NCBI GenBank assembly: GCA_965214335.1
Contig: CBDCBO010000002.1
Coordinates: 1 to 64,000 of the forward strand
Direction: 5' to 3'
Source: Velthaea sp965214335
Lineage (GTDB): Bacteria; Vulcanimicrobiota; Vulcanimicrobiia; Vulcanimicrobiales; Vulcanimicrobiaceae
DNA: 64,000 nt
Part shown: piece after piece, positions 41,467 to 53,961 of the stretch
How positions within the stretch are numbered: position 1 is the stretch's first letter
Layout: every line of letters starts with the position of its first letter
Notes under the pieces: generated by a model
The model's input: only the letters and a program-made list of their open reading frames with translations
Databases searched by the model: none
What the model was told of the DNA's origin: nothing
Translations under genes and position numbers: made by a program

Positions 41467-43488
41467 TCAGGCGACGTCCGTGATCGTCCCTTCATCGCGA
41501 GCTAAGCGCGCGATGGTTCGGTCCAACCGTTCGAGCAGGTGGGTTGCCGACAGCAATTCCAGCCCGTCCGGGGTTCCACTCGCGGCTTCGCGCCGCAGGT
41601 CGTCAAAGAGCGGCAGGGTGTTGGTGGTGGCGCCGTCATGGCGTCCGTTGACGCGCTCGCCCGCGGCCGCGATGTTGGCCGTCATCGTCTGCTCGATGTG
41701 CCGCAGCAGCGCGCCGACCGCGGCCGGTACCGGATGTTGCATGCGATCGACCGCGCGTGCGAGCATGCGCGCATAATAACTGCACGCACTGAGCGAAACG
41801 ATCCAGCGCCGCAGTTCGTGGCCGCTGCCTAAGAATGTTGGTGCGGCAATCGTCGGTTTTGCACGCGAGACGAAATGCTGGACGCGCTCCTCGACGACGC
41901 GCGCGGCATCGAGCGGGCCGACGGCATCCCGTACGTCGAGCAGATGCGCGATACACACCGCAATGACGGCTTGGGTGGCTTCGAGTGCGTCGCGCGCACT
42001 GCTGCGCACGACGTCGTAGGTGCGGGTCGGCAAAATGAAGGTGGCAGCGAAACCACCGCAAATCGCGCCGACGGCCGTTTCCTCGAGCCGCACTTCCAAG
42101 ATACCGTCACTGAAGCGGCCCAGCACGATGAACAGCAGCGCTAGCAGCGCGGTGATGAAGAACATCATTGCCGTTTGCGAAATGCGCAGCAGGTAGACGG
42201 CGACGAACAGGCAGCCGAAAATGGCCGCGATGTCAAGCCAAGGATGGCCGCCGGCAAGATTTCCGACGATAACGCCGGCCACCACGCCCAGCGCCGTTCC
42301 GCCGATGCGCGACCACGCCCGAGCGAGCGTTTCACCGGCCGAGGCCGTGCCGACGAACACGAAATACGTCGCGAGTACCGCCCACGACCAGCGTTGCGGC
42401 GAGAGCACTTCGCCGATGGCGATCGCGAGCGCGGAAGCGATGGTCACCTGAATCGCCTGGCGAAGCGCCGGCTGCTGTATGCCCGCCCCGCCGCTCCATG
42501 CCGCCGTGCTCAGCGCGAGCGTTTCGGTCGCCGAGTCGACGCGCACGATCGTTTCGCCCAAATCGACGATCGCCGCCGCAACGGCGCGGGCGGCGGCGTG
42601 AGCCGGAACGGCGTCGTTGCTCAACTCGGCGGCCCGCTGCGCGGCCTCCGCCGTTCGCCCGCGAACGAGCGCCGTCAAAGCGAAGCTCAGCGCCGGCGGC
42701 ACCGGCGCCGCGGCATCGCGCAGCGCGTTGGCCGAAACGGCTAAGTCTTCCGCGGCAAGTTCGGCATCGAAGATGATCCGGACTTCGTCGGTCGCATCGT
42801 GACCCAAGCGCGCTTCAATCGAGGCCGCCGTCTCGTTGAGCCGGAAGGTCGCCGCGCGTAGGCGGCGGCGCGCCCCCGGCGGATCGCGCGTTTCGAGAAC
42901 TTCTTGGGCCACCCCGGCGACGAACCGGATGCGGGCTTCGAAGGCGGCGATGGTGCGGCGGGCGATCCAGCCCGGCCGGTCCGGCAACAGGATGAAGTGG
43001 ACCGCGTAGGTGATGCACATCGCGCCGACGATGATGGCGATGAGCGACGGAAGTGCCGTGACGGTCGCGCCAAGGAACAGCGCGAAGAAGTACGTCATCA
43101 TGGCCAGCGTGCCGAAAGCCGTCCAGCGCGGCCCGAACTTGCGCACCGCAACCGCCACGAACAGAACGGCCAGAAACATCACGTCGGCCAGCAACCCGCG
43201 GGAAGCGAAAACGGCGCCCAGAACGATGCCCAGGATCGCCGGCAGCATCGCCAGCAGCATCGTCGTCCGCGGCTCGGGATCGTTGATTTGCAACGATGCC
43301 TGCATCGCCACCATCGCACCGAGAACCGCGACGCTGACCGGCTGACCGAATTCCGCCGCGCCGATCGCCGAGGCGACAACGGCGAACGCCACCGCCAAGG
43401 TGACCCGGGTTGCAAGCAGCAGCCGGCTCAAGCCGGGGTCAGCCGCGATGAGCCGCTCCCAAAAAAGAATGATGGGCGTCGAAGACAT
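41467..43488 (-). CDS. FUSC-family membrane transporter (aromatic acid exporter-like)
   Basis: A 673-aa membrane protein with two similar halves. Each has about five to six hydrophobic helices followed by a helical cytoplasmic region, the layout of the FUSC/YccS/AaeB group. Half 1 spans ~20-330 and half 2 ~340-670. Typical segments are LAVAFAVVASAIGAAEFGQP and RIGGTALGVVAGVIVGNLAG. The substrate is unknown; relatives export aromatic acids or fusaric acid. It is divergent from rpoB. Confidence 0.88.
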   Translation of the reverse strand: MSSTPIILFWERLIAADPGLSRLLLATRVTLAVAFAVVASAIGAAEFGQPVSVAVLGAMVAMQASLQINDPEPRTTMLLAMLPAILGIVLGAVFASRGLLADVMFLAVLFVAVAVRKFGPRWTAFGTLAMMTYFFALFLGATVTALPSLIAIIVGAMCITYAVHFILLPDRPGWIARRTIAAFEARIRFVAGVAQEVLETRDPPGARRRLRAATFRLNETAASIEARLGHDATDEVRIIFDAELAAEDLAVSANALRDAAAPVPPALSFALTALVRGRTAEAAQRAAELSNDAVPAHAAARAVAAAIVDLGETIVRVDSATETLALSTAAWSGGAGIQQPALRQAIQVTIASALAIAIGEVLSPQRWSWAVLATYFVFVGTASAGETLARAWSRIGGTALGVVAGVIVGNLAGGHPWLDIAAIFGCLFVAVYLLRISQTAMMFFITALLALLFIVLGRFSDGILEVRLEETAVGAICGGFAATFILPTRTYDVVRSSARDALEATQAVIAVCIAHLLDVRDAVGPLDAARVVEERVQHFVSRAKPTIAAPTFLGSGHELRRWIVSLSACSYYARMLARAVDRMQHPVPAAVGALLRHIEQTMTANIAAAGERVNGRHDGATTNTLPLFDDLRREAASGTPDGLELLSATHLLERLDRTIARLARDEGTITDVA

Positions 43489-43566
43489 TACGGCTTGCTT
43501 CCCGGTGCGGGCACGCGGCGACTCCCGCCCGCGCCGCGATCGACGACCGCAATTGATAAGCCGGTC

Positions 43567-43595
43567 TTGACGGTGGTTGACGGGAGTGCTATTAT
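43567..43595 (+). promoter_or_regulatory. Predicted sigma70-type promoter of rpoB
   Basis: TTGACG at 43567-43572, a 17-nt spacer, and TATTAT at 43590-43595 form a near-consensus housekeeping promoter. The start of transcription would be about 43602, leaving a leader of roughly 137 nt before rpoB. Confidence 0.75.
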
Positions 43596-43639
43596 CGTCG
43601 CCTATGCCCCTTGGTGGTTAAAAGAATTTTATGCGAGCG

Positions 43640-43681
43640 AGGTTACCTCTCTCTCCGATCGAGAGGACCTTGCCTTTTTTT
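43640..43681 (+). promoter_or_regulatory. Terminator-like hairpin in the rpoB leader (candidate attenuator)
   Basis: AGGT (43640-43643) pairs with ACCT (43667-43670), and CCTCTC (43646-43651) pairs with GAGAGG (43661-43666). A 2-nt bulge lies between the two stems and a 9-nt loop closes them. TGCC and a run of seven T (43675-43681) follow. The upstream gene runs the other way, so this is not the end of another plus-strand gene. It lies between the rpoB promoter and start codon. Confidence 0.6.
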
Positions 43682-43738
43682 CATTTCCGCCCCGCATAGA
43701 CCGGCACAGCGCTTCGCGAGAGTAGTTACAACGCATTC

Positions 43739-47653
<3,915 letters not shown>

Positions 47654-47730
47654 GCTCGTCGTCGGCTGACAACAAGCGCGTTCGGCACCGGCTACGTATG
47701 CATCTAATGCGAACGCCGGTGTAAGATGAG

Positions 47731-47766
47731 AAGAGAGCGAGCCGTGCGGCCCGCTCTCTTTAATTT
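47731..47766 (+). terminator. Rho-independent terminator after rpoB
   Basis: A 9-bp perfect stem, AAGAGAGCG 47731-47739 with CGCTCTCTT 47752-47760, has a 12-nt GC-rich loop and is followed by TAATTT. It ends the rpoB transcript as a single-gene unit. Confidence 0.85.
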
Positions 47767-47805
47767 CATCGACGCTTTTACCGATAGCTCGCGAAGGGAT
47801 CCGGA

Positions 47806-48264
47806 ATGCTTGTCGCGGCGATTTTAGCTGTGAGTTCGAGTGTGGTCAACCCGTGTGCACTGCTCGAAACGGGTGAAATCGCCCGCGTGCTCGGTTGGGC
47901 CGTCATCGCGCAACCGATGCGGTCGTACCAGTTGCCGGGGGGAGCGGGGAAGCTGTGCGCGTTTGACGGTCGTGATGGCACGGTCATCGTAACGATTCCG
48001 TCCAAAGGCACCGGCATACCGGTCAACGATGCAACGAGTGACTTAGGCACGTCGCGCACGCCGATGCACGACGCGTTCGGTTTCAACGCACCGGTCGAGT
48101 TGGGCCGTGACTCGGCTATCGTTCACACCGGCGGTCGCGACTATGGGATCACCGTCGCGCCGCTCGATGCCCAGTTTGCCGATGAAGCGCAAATGCGCGC
48201 GTTAGCGACGGCACTCATCAGGCATTTGCCGCGCCGGCGCGCAGCAATAAAACGGTCCCCATAA
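47806..48264 (+). CDS. Small exported protein with DUF3558-like start, unknown function
   Basis: A 152-aa product with a short hydrophobic N-terminus (MLVAAILAVSSSVV), then NPCALLETGEIARVLG, a pattern typical of DUF3558-like secreted proteins. Two cysteines (17 and ~51) are likely to be disulfide-bonded. The rest alternates strands and helices. The signal sequence is unusually short, so the real start might lie elsewhere. No clear partner gene. Confidence 0.65.
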   Translation: MLVAAILAVSSSVVNPCALLETGEIARVLGWAVIAQPMRSYQLPGGAGKLCAFDGRDGTVIVTIPSKGTGIPVNDATSDLGTSRTPMHDAFGFNAPVELGRDSAIVHTGGRDYGITVAPLDAQFADEAQMRALATALIRHLPRRRAAIKRSP

Positions 48265-48879
48265 GAGCCGCATTTATAAGCCCGGTCAATATCTGCTGCC
48301 TGATCATTCGGCTGAAGATTCGCAAGCGCTTGCAGTTACTTGAAGCGAGCCGGCGGTGAACTTTAGGCAGCGGGGCAAAGCCGATCGGTCTGTTGCCGCA
48401 GCCGGGTTTGGACCGTTGGGAATAGGTTCTCTGACGAATCGGCCAGCAATCAAGTCGCGGGACGGACCAGCGAATTTGCGGTAACCAAAGATATGGCTTG
48501 TTTGCGCTGGAGCCGAAGGCATTGCGTGATCGGCAAGCCGAGTTGCGGCCGGTTACCGTTATGTTGCGAACGGTTCGTCGAAGTGTGACCGAGCGCTACG
48601 ACGATCGGTGCTGTAATGGTAGCGTGCTGGCATTACCGCCTACGTCGTAGGTAGAAAGTATCCAATGCAAGACGCTTTGCGGCTTGGCCGGCCGATACGA
48701 CGGATCGGTTAGCGGCCGAAAACGAGCGCCAGGTGGTGGAAGTTGAACTCCAATCGGTATCTGTAGGGGGAGTTTTGCCGCGCTTGCGATATTTGCGCGC
48801 TCCCGCTTGGGGGGTGACCGATCGGCTTACAAAAAAGGTTCGCGATAATGTCGCGTCTCCTACCGCCGATAGAGTAAGC
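48265..48879. other. Long non-coding stretch upstream of the GGDEF-EAL gene
   Basis: Some 615 bp, unusual for this compact region. Frames present on either strand have no recognisable domain or ribosome site. An open frame does run from 48733 into the GGDEF gene, but its residues look random. I searched by eye for a c-di-GMP riboswitch core and saw none. Confidence 0.5.
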
Positions 48880-50805
48880 ATGCTTCCGCCACCAAAGCCC
48901 GCAAACGAGAGCGAGCGCTTACGCGCCTTGACGCGCTACAACGTGCTCGACACCGATGCCGAAGAAGATTACGACGAAATAACGGCTTCGGTCGCGAAAA
49001 TCTGTGGCACCGCCATTGCCATTGTTTCGCTCCTCGACGCCATTGCCATTGTTTCGCTCCTCGACGAAAACAGACAGTGGTTCAAGTCGCGCTACGGACT
49101 CGAAGCCACCGAAACGTCGCGCGATATATCATTTTGTGGGCATGCGATTCTGGAGCCCGAGCGCGTTATGATTGTGGCCGATGCAACGCGCGACGAACGC
49201 TTCGTTGACAATCCGTTGGTAATCGGTGCCCCGAATATTCGTTTCTACGCCGGTACACCACTCGTAACGCACGACGGCTGTGCCCTTGGCACGCTTTGTG
49301 TGATCGATACGGTGCCTCGCACGATGACAGCGGAACAGATCGCGACATTGCGCTTGGCGGGGCAGACGGTTTTACGACTGTTGGAGCAACGGCATACCAT
49401 CGAACTGCTCGAAACCGCCGTGACGCATCAGCGTGCCGTGGAAGCCGAGTTGCGAACGCAGATTGACGAACGCCGGCGGATCGAGGAGCATTTACGTTTT
49501 GTGTCCGCCCACGACAGTCTCACCAGTCTTCCGAACCGTGCTCAATTTCTTTCTCGACTGCAGGTTACGCTCGATCGCCTCAAAACAAGCGTCGGCTCTC
49601 CCTTTGCTGTCTGTTTCATCGACCTTGACTACTTCAAACAGTTTAACGACACGCTGGGGCATGTATGCGGTGATGAACTCCTCATCGAAGTGGCTCGAAG
49701 ACTGACGCAGATGAAGCGGGTTGGAGATTCGGCTGCCCGGCTCGGCGGTGATGAGTTCGCAATGGTAATCGAGAACATAACGGCAGTCCAGTTGCCAGCG
49801 ATTGTGGCTCGAATCGCAGATGGAATACGAGAGCCGCTGCTCTTTGGTGATGAGCCGACACACGTCGGCGCGAGCATCGGCGTCGTCTTCGTCGATAAGC
49901 AGTACGCGTCGGTCAAAGACATCGTTCGCGACGCGGATATTGCAATGTACGCCTCGAAAGAGCACGGGCGCAATCGCTACACCGTTTTCACCACCGATCT
50001 ACGCGATCAGTTTACGCTTGCGAACGAGACGAAACTGACCCTGCGGCGAGCACTCGATCAACATCAGTTCCGGCTCGGATATCAACCGATCGTGCCGCTG
50101 GTGCGACCGCGCAAACGCCCCGTCGGCTTCGAGGCGCTGCTGCGCTGGGAGCAACACGACGGCACGTATATTACCGCGGCGCAGTTTATCGATACCGCTG
50201 AACAGACCGGGATGATCGTCGAACTGGGTTACTGGGTGTTGCGCGAGGCGTGTGCGCAAGCACGCCGCTGGCAGGAAACGGGCGGCGATCCGATCGTCAC
50301 GGCGGTGAACGTTTCGGCCAAGCAACTCGCGGAACCGGGCTTTTCGCGCGCGGTGAAGCGCATCGTGCGGGAGGCCAAAGTCGATCCGCGGCTGCTGGCC
50401 ATCGAGGTCACCGAAAGCATCCTTATCGATGACGTTGATGCCTCGCTCGACATCATGAATGAGCTGCGCGCGTTCGGTATAAAGATTTATCTTGACGACT
50501 TCGGAACCGGTTACTCATCGCTGAGTTATTTGAGGAAGTTTCCGGTCGATCGCATCAAGATCGATCGCTCATTTGTAAGCGGCATAGACGAGGGCCTAGC
50601 GGATCCCTTGATCGTGCATTCGATTATCTCGCTCGCCCATAAGCTCGAGGTCGAGGTTATTGCCGAAGGCGTTGAGACGCAGCGCCAACGCGACGCGCTT
50701 GCGGATCTCGGCTGCGATTACGCACAAGGTTTTCTGTTCAGCCGGGCCGTGCCGGCCCCGGAAGCATCGTTGCTCCTACTCATTTGCGCACAGAGCATTG
50801 GCTAA
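48880..50805 (+). CDS. GAF-GGDEF-EAL cyclic-di-GMP turnover protein
   Basis: A 641-aa signalling enzyme starting at ATG 48880 (MLPPPKPANESERLRALTRY). Domain order: GAF (about 20-170), short coiled coil, GGDEF (about 205-365), EAL (about 385-640). The cyclase motif GGDEF (289-293) is intact and preceded by an I-site RVGD exactly five residues upstream. The EAL motif is in FEALLRWE (~418), and DDFGTGYSSLSYL, KIDRSF and EGVET are complete. Both activities are therefore possible. Inside the GAF domain residues 45-62 are a perfect 9-residue tandem duplication (separate entry). The only other possible c-di-GMP protein here is the broken PilZ gene. Confidence 0.94.
   Translation: MLPPPKPANESERLRALTRYNVLDTDAEEDYDEITASVAKICGTAIAIVSLLDAIAIVSLLDENRQWFKSRYGLEATETSRDISFCGHAILEPERVMIVADATRDERFVDNPLVIGAPNIRFYAGTPLVTHDGCALGTLCVIDTVPRTMTAEQIATLRLAGQTVLRLLEQRHTIELLETAVTHQRAVEAELRTQIDERRRIEEHLRFVSAHDSLTSLPNRAQFLSRLQVTLDRLKTSVGSPFAVCFIDLDYFKQFNDTLGHVCGDELLIEVARRLTQMKRVGDSAARLGGDEFAMVIENITAVQLPAIVARIADGIREPLLFGDEPTHVGASIGVVFVDKQYASVKDIVRDADIAMYASKEHGRNRYTVFTTDLRDQFTLANETKLTLRRALDQHQFRLGYQPIVPLVRPRKRPVGFEALLRWEQHDGTYITAAQFIDTAEQTGMIVELGYWVLREACAQARRWQETGGDPIVTAVNVSAKQLAEPGFSRAVKRIVREAKVDPRLLAIEVTESILIDDVDASLDIMNELRAFGIKIYLDDFGTGYSSLSYLRKFPVDRIKIDRSFVSGIDEGLADPLIVHSIISLAHKLEVEVIAEGVETQRQRDALADLGCDYAQGFLFSRAVPAPEASLLLLICAQSIG
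49012..49065 (+). repeat. Perfect 27-bp tandem duplication inside the GAF domain
   Basis: Units 49012-49038 and 49039-49065 are identical at all 27 positions and encode AIAIVSLLD twice. Normal GAF domains of this type read GTxIAxVSLxDENRQW with one copy. The repeat keeps the frame and inserts nine residues next to a core beta-strand. Confidence 0.97.
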
Positions 50806-51130
50806 ACGGTGGCGGCAACGCGCGCGGCATTGCCTGCTTTCTGACCTGACCTAGCGCGGCGCCATATGGCGGTCTGAGTTCGACGTGTCGAGCAAGGGCC
50901 GCCGGCGCTTTTGCAACGCGATTCAGAACGGTGCGTCGGCGAGCAGAACACCGTCCCGGATCAACGTATCGTTGAACGCCCCACGGGAGCGGCGCTCGCG
51001 TGGCAGATCGAGCCCCGCGTCCGTGAAGCGTTAAATCTCAGCGCCGTTTGCGGTAAGCAGTGCCGACGGTGTACGCTCAGGGCGGGTGTGGCGCAGGGAT
51101 GTTCGCGCTTGAGGCCGATCACCTGTTGCG
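50806..51130. other. Intergenic stretch with no gene identified
   Basis: About 325 bp between the GGDEF-EAL gene and a small membrane protein. A 117-codon frame (50911-51264) exists but has no family resemblance and overlaps the better-supported gene at 51131. No terminator or RNA is evident. Confidence 0.4.
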
Positions 51131-51484
51131 GTGCGAACACGTCGCTGGATTATCTTTGCCGTCGCTGCGATCGGCTTCTTTATTATTGCGCTCAACGGGG
51201 AGATCTACAATCTCACCTCACCGCCGAGTTTGAGCTGGCACGTGGTATTACGCAAATCATATAGCATCGTCGCGTTTGCGCTCGTCGGCGCGGCGTACAC
51301 GTGGGCGTCGGGAGCTTCGATCGTGACGACGGCGCTCGTGGTTGCCTTCTATAGCGGTCTTATCGAAGTCGGCCAAAAGGTGACGTACCACCACGAACCG
51401 CTGCTTTGGAACGCCATCGACGTTGTCTTCGGTGCTGTCGGCGGTGCGCTCGGCCCGCTTATCCCCGGGACTCGCGCGAAATAA
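51131..51484 (+). CDS. Small integral membrane protein, VanZ-like layout
   Basis: A 117-aa product from GTG 51131 with four predicted helices (WIIFAVAAIGFFIIAL, YSIVAFALVGAAYTWA, ASIVTTALVVAFYSGLIEVG, NAIDVVFGAVGGALGPLIPG). A GLIEVGQK segment followed by a D-x2-xN-type helix recalls VanZ-like proteins, but the match is weak. Its 3' end overlaps the minus-strand gene at 51459 by 26 bp. Confidence 0.6.
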   Translation: MRTRRWIIFAVAAIGFFIIALNGEIYNLTSPPSLSWHVVLRKSYSIVAFALVGAAYTWASGASIVTTALVVAFYSGLIEVGQKVTYHHEPLLWNAIDVVFGAVGGALGPLIPGTRAK

Positions 51485-52070
51485 GCCGCAAGTATTTGCG
51501 CTGCACGAATGCGTCGTCAGCTTCAACAATTTTAAAAGCTTCCTCGCGTACTTGGGCCGCGAGCTGCTTACGCATCGCCAGCGCTCGGTCAAGGTCGCGG
51601 AACGCGTGCTCGAATGCTTCACCGTCGAGCTCACCGACTTGCCGCTTGAGCCGCGCGATATCGGCGTTGACTTGATGCGCGAGCTGCGCGCTCACCTCGG
51701 TCTCGACGGCGCGGATGCGCTCGAGCAGTGCGGCCAATTCCTCAATGGTGGGCAACCCGTACGCGCTGCGCGCGGGTTCTTGCGCGCGGCCGGAGCGCAC
51801 GGCCGCGTCCTTGCCCGGAGCATCGAAGTTCGGATACAGCCGCACGATCGACGGAATCTTCTGCGGGCCCTTGGGCGACTGTAGACCTTGGGCGATGCCC
51901 GCGTCGATGAGCCGCGTCCGGAGTGACGTATCGCCGATCACCTTGAGAAATTGCGGATCGACCCCGGACGGACGGCGTGCCGTGCCGAAGAAGTCATTAT
52001 CGCGGGCCTCGGGAAGCTCTTTTGCTTTTTCCCAAAGTCCGGCTCGCGCGTTACGAGTTACGGAATTCAT
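51459..52070 (-). CDS. Helical coiled-coil protein, unknown function
   Basis: A 203-aa cytoplasmic protein. The N-terminal part (about 1-100) has short conserved-looking stretches (DNDFFGTARRPSGVDPQFLK, KIPSIVRLYPNF). The C-terminal half is a long charged helix predicted as coiled coil (ARLKRQVGELDGEAFEHAF). I recognise no family. It is divergent from the ABC-F gene with 60 bp between starts. Confidence 0.65.
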   Translation of the reverse strand: MNSVTRNARAGLWEKAKELPEARDNDFFGTARRPSGVDPQFLKVIGDTSLRTRLIDAGIAQGLQSPKGPQKIPSIVRLYPNFDAPGKDAAVRSGRAQEPARSAYGLPTIEELAALLERIRAVETEVSAQLAHQVNADIARLKRQVGELDGEAFEHAFRDLDRALAMRKQLAAQVREEAFKIVEADDAFVQRKYLRLISRESRG

Positions 52071-52130
52071 AGTGAGTTGGGAGTTACGCGGTCAAGTTGA
52101 CCCTGCCTTGTAACACCACTATCTATCTTT

Positions 52131-53927
52131 ATGGAATTACTTCGCTTCACCAATGTATCTCGTCACTACGGTGCCAACGAGGTCTTCACGGGCCTATCGG
52201 GGGTCATCCGCGACGGTGATAAAGTTGCACTCGTCGGCCCCAACGGCGCCGGCAAATCGTCACTCGTGCGCATCCTCGTGGGCGCCGATAGCCCCGATGG
52301 GGGCACGCTTGCGCACCTGCGCGATTCGCGCTTCGGCTATCTTGCGCAGGATGCCGCCGAAGGCGGACCACAGACTTTAGGTGCGGCGTTTGCCGAAGCG
52401 CTCGAGCGTGGCCAAGCGCACGAATGGGAAATGCGTTCGACCCTCAATCGGTTCGGCTTCGGCGACACGGATCTCGACCGGCCACTCACCGAATTTTCCG
52501 GCGGTCAGCGTACGCGGGCACTGCTGGCCCGCACGCTACTCGAACGGCCCGACTGGCTGCTCCTCGACGAGCCGACCAATCACCTCGATCTCGATACCGT
52601 TCGTTGGTTGGAGTCGTTTGTCGCCGGCGACAATCGAGCCTATTTGATCGTTTCCCACGACCGGTTCTTTCTCGAAACGGTGGCCAATCAAATCTGGGAA
52701 CTCGACCGCGGCGAGTTGACCGTGTACGACGTTAAGCCGGGTCGGGCGTACACCGACTTTCTCGAACAGCGCGAGATCCGGCGCGAACAGCAACGGCGCG
52801 ATTATCAGACTGCGCAAACCGAACGCAAACGGCAGCGCGCGGTCATCGAAGAACTCAAGACGCACGGTTCGCACAACTACAGTCACGTTCGCAGCCGGGA
52901 AAAGGCATTCGCCCGCGTAGATCTCGTCGACGCCCCGCGTTCGGACAAGCGCGCGATCGGCGTTGGGCTGACCGCGGCGCGGCGCGCCACGAACGGCATG
53001 GCGATCGAGGTCGCCGGTTTGACCAAAGCGTATGACGAGACGCTCTTCGCCGACGTCGACGCATCGTTCACGCGCGGTGACCGGGTAGCGATCGTGGGAC
53101 CCAACGGCGCCGGGAAAACGACTTTCCTGCGCATTCTTAGCGGTGAAGGCATACCCGATCGAGGTACCGTTCGCTATGGTACCGGCTTAACGACGGCAGC
53201 CTACTCGCAGAGTTCGGTCGACGACTTAGCCGCCGGCGACACCGCGGCCGAGGCGGTGATGCGGATGGGGGTGACCGACGAAGAAGCGCGCGGACTGTTG
53301 GGTCGCTTAAATCTCGGCGGCAATTCGGGCGACAAGCCCGTCGAAGCGTTTTCGGGCGGCGAGCGGCGGCGGATCATGCTCGCGCGGCTCATGGCGCAAC
53401 GCGCCGACTGTTTATTCCTCGATGAGCCGACGAACGACTTGGATATCCCAAGCCGCGAAGCGCTCGAGGAGGTTCTCGCGTCGTACGAAGGCGCGCTCTT
53501 CGTCGTCTCGCACGACCGGTATTTGCTCAAACGACTCGCCGGCCGTGTCTTGTCCATCCGCAACGGCGAGGCGACGATCGTCGACGGTGACTATGATACG
53601 TACGAGCGCTTCGAGCACGCGGCGCGCAAGAGTGCGGCGCCGGCGAAAGCTGCGGCGAAAACCGAGCCGGTGAAGGTGAACCGCAAAGCGGCGCACCAGA
53701 CAAAGCTCGACGTCGGCCGACGTAAGCGCGCCGTCACGGAGGCCGAGCAACGCGTCTCGGATCTCGAAGCCCAGCGAGCCGAACTCGAACGGCGGTTTGC
53801 GGCGCCCGGCGTCTACGACGACCCGGTTACCGTCGTGACGCTGCAGCGAGACCTCGACCGCGTCCGCGGTGAAAGTGAAAAAGCTATGACGCTCTGGGAA
53901 CGTGCCGTCCAAGCGATGGAAACCTAA
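52131..53927 (+). CDS. ABC-F family ribosome-associated ATPase
   Basis: A 598-aa soluble protein with two ABC ATPase domains and no membrane part. Domain 1 has Walker A GPNGAGKS (~36-43), signature SGGQRTRALLART and LLLDEPTNHLD. Domain 2 has GPNGAGKT (~323-330), signature SGGERRRIMLARL and LFLDEPTNDLD. The inter-domain arm lies at about 200-290, and a C-terminal coiled coil with basic and acidic heptads at ~515-598 resembles the Uup type. The family acts in the ribosomal E-site to relieve stalling or give antibiotic protection. The subgroup is not assigned. Confidence 0.94.
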   Translation: MELLRFTNVSRHYGANEVFTGLSGVIRDGDKVALVGPNGAGKSSLVRILVGADSPDGGTLAHLRDSRFGYLAQDAAEGGPQTLGAAFAEALERGQAHEWEMRSTLNRFGFGDTDLDRPLTEFSGGQRTRALLARTLLERPDWLLLDEPTNHLDLDTVRWLESFVAGDNRAYLIVSHDRFFLETVANQIWELDRGELTVYDVKPGRAYTDFLEQREIRREQQRRDYQTAQTERKRQRAVIEELKTHGSHNYSHVRSREKAFARVDLVDAPRSDKRAIGVGLTAARRATNGMAIEVAGLTKAYDETLFADVDASFTRGDRVAIVGPNGAGKTTFLRILSGEGIPDRGTVRYGTGLTTAAYSQSSVDDLAAGDTAAEAVMRMGVTDEEARGLLGRLNLGGNSGDKPVEAFSGGERRRIMLARLMAQRADCLFLDEPTNDLDIPSREALEEVLASYEGALFVVSHDRYLLKRLAGRVLSIRNGEATIVDGDYDTYERFEHAARKSAAPAKAAAKTEPVKVNRKAAHQTKLDVGRRKRAVTEAEQRVSDLEAQRAELERRFAAPGVYDDPVTVVTLQRDLDRVRGESEKAMTLWERAVQAMET

Positions 53928-53961
53928 ACCGGGCCCGGACTCGTCGAGCCGGCTAAACGCT

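Noticed and set aside
42175..42744. Plus-strand open frame of 189 codons opposite the FUSC transporter
   Set aside because: Composition (Arg/Gly/Asp runs) is that of an antisense shadow, and the transporter on the other strand has sensible membrane helices.
48733..48879. Upstream extension of the GGDEF-EAL gene from GTG 48733
   Set aside because: The added 49 residues look random, and family members start close to ATG 48880 (MLPPPKPANESERLRAL).
50911..51264. 117-codon plus-strand frame before the small membrane protein
   Set aside because: Cys/Arg-rich without domains, no start signal, and it overlaps the better-supported membrane protein at 51131.
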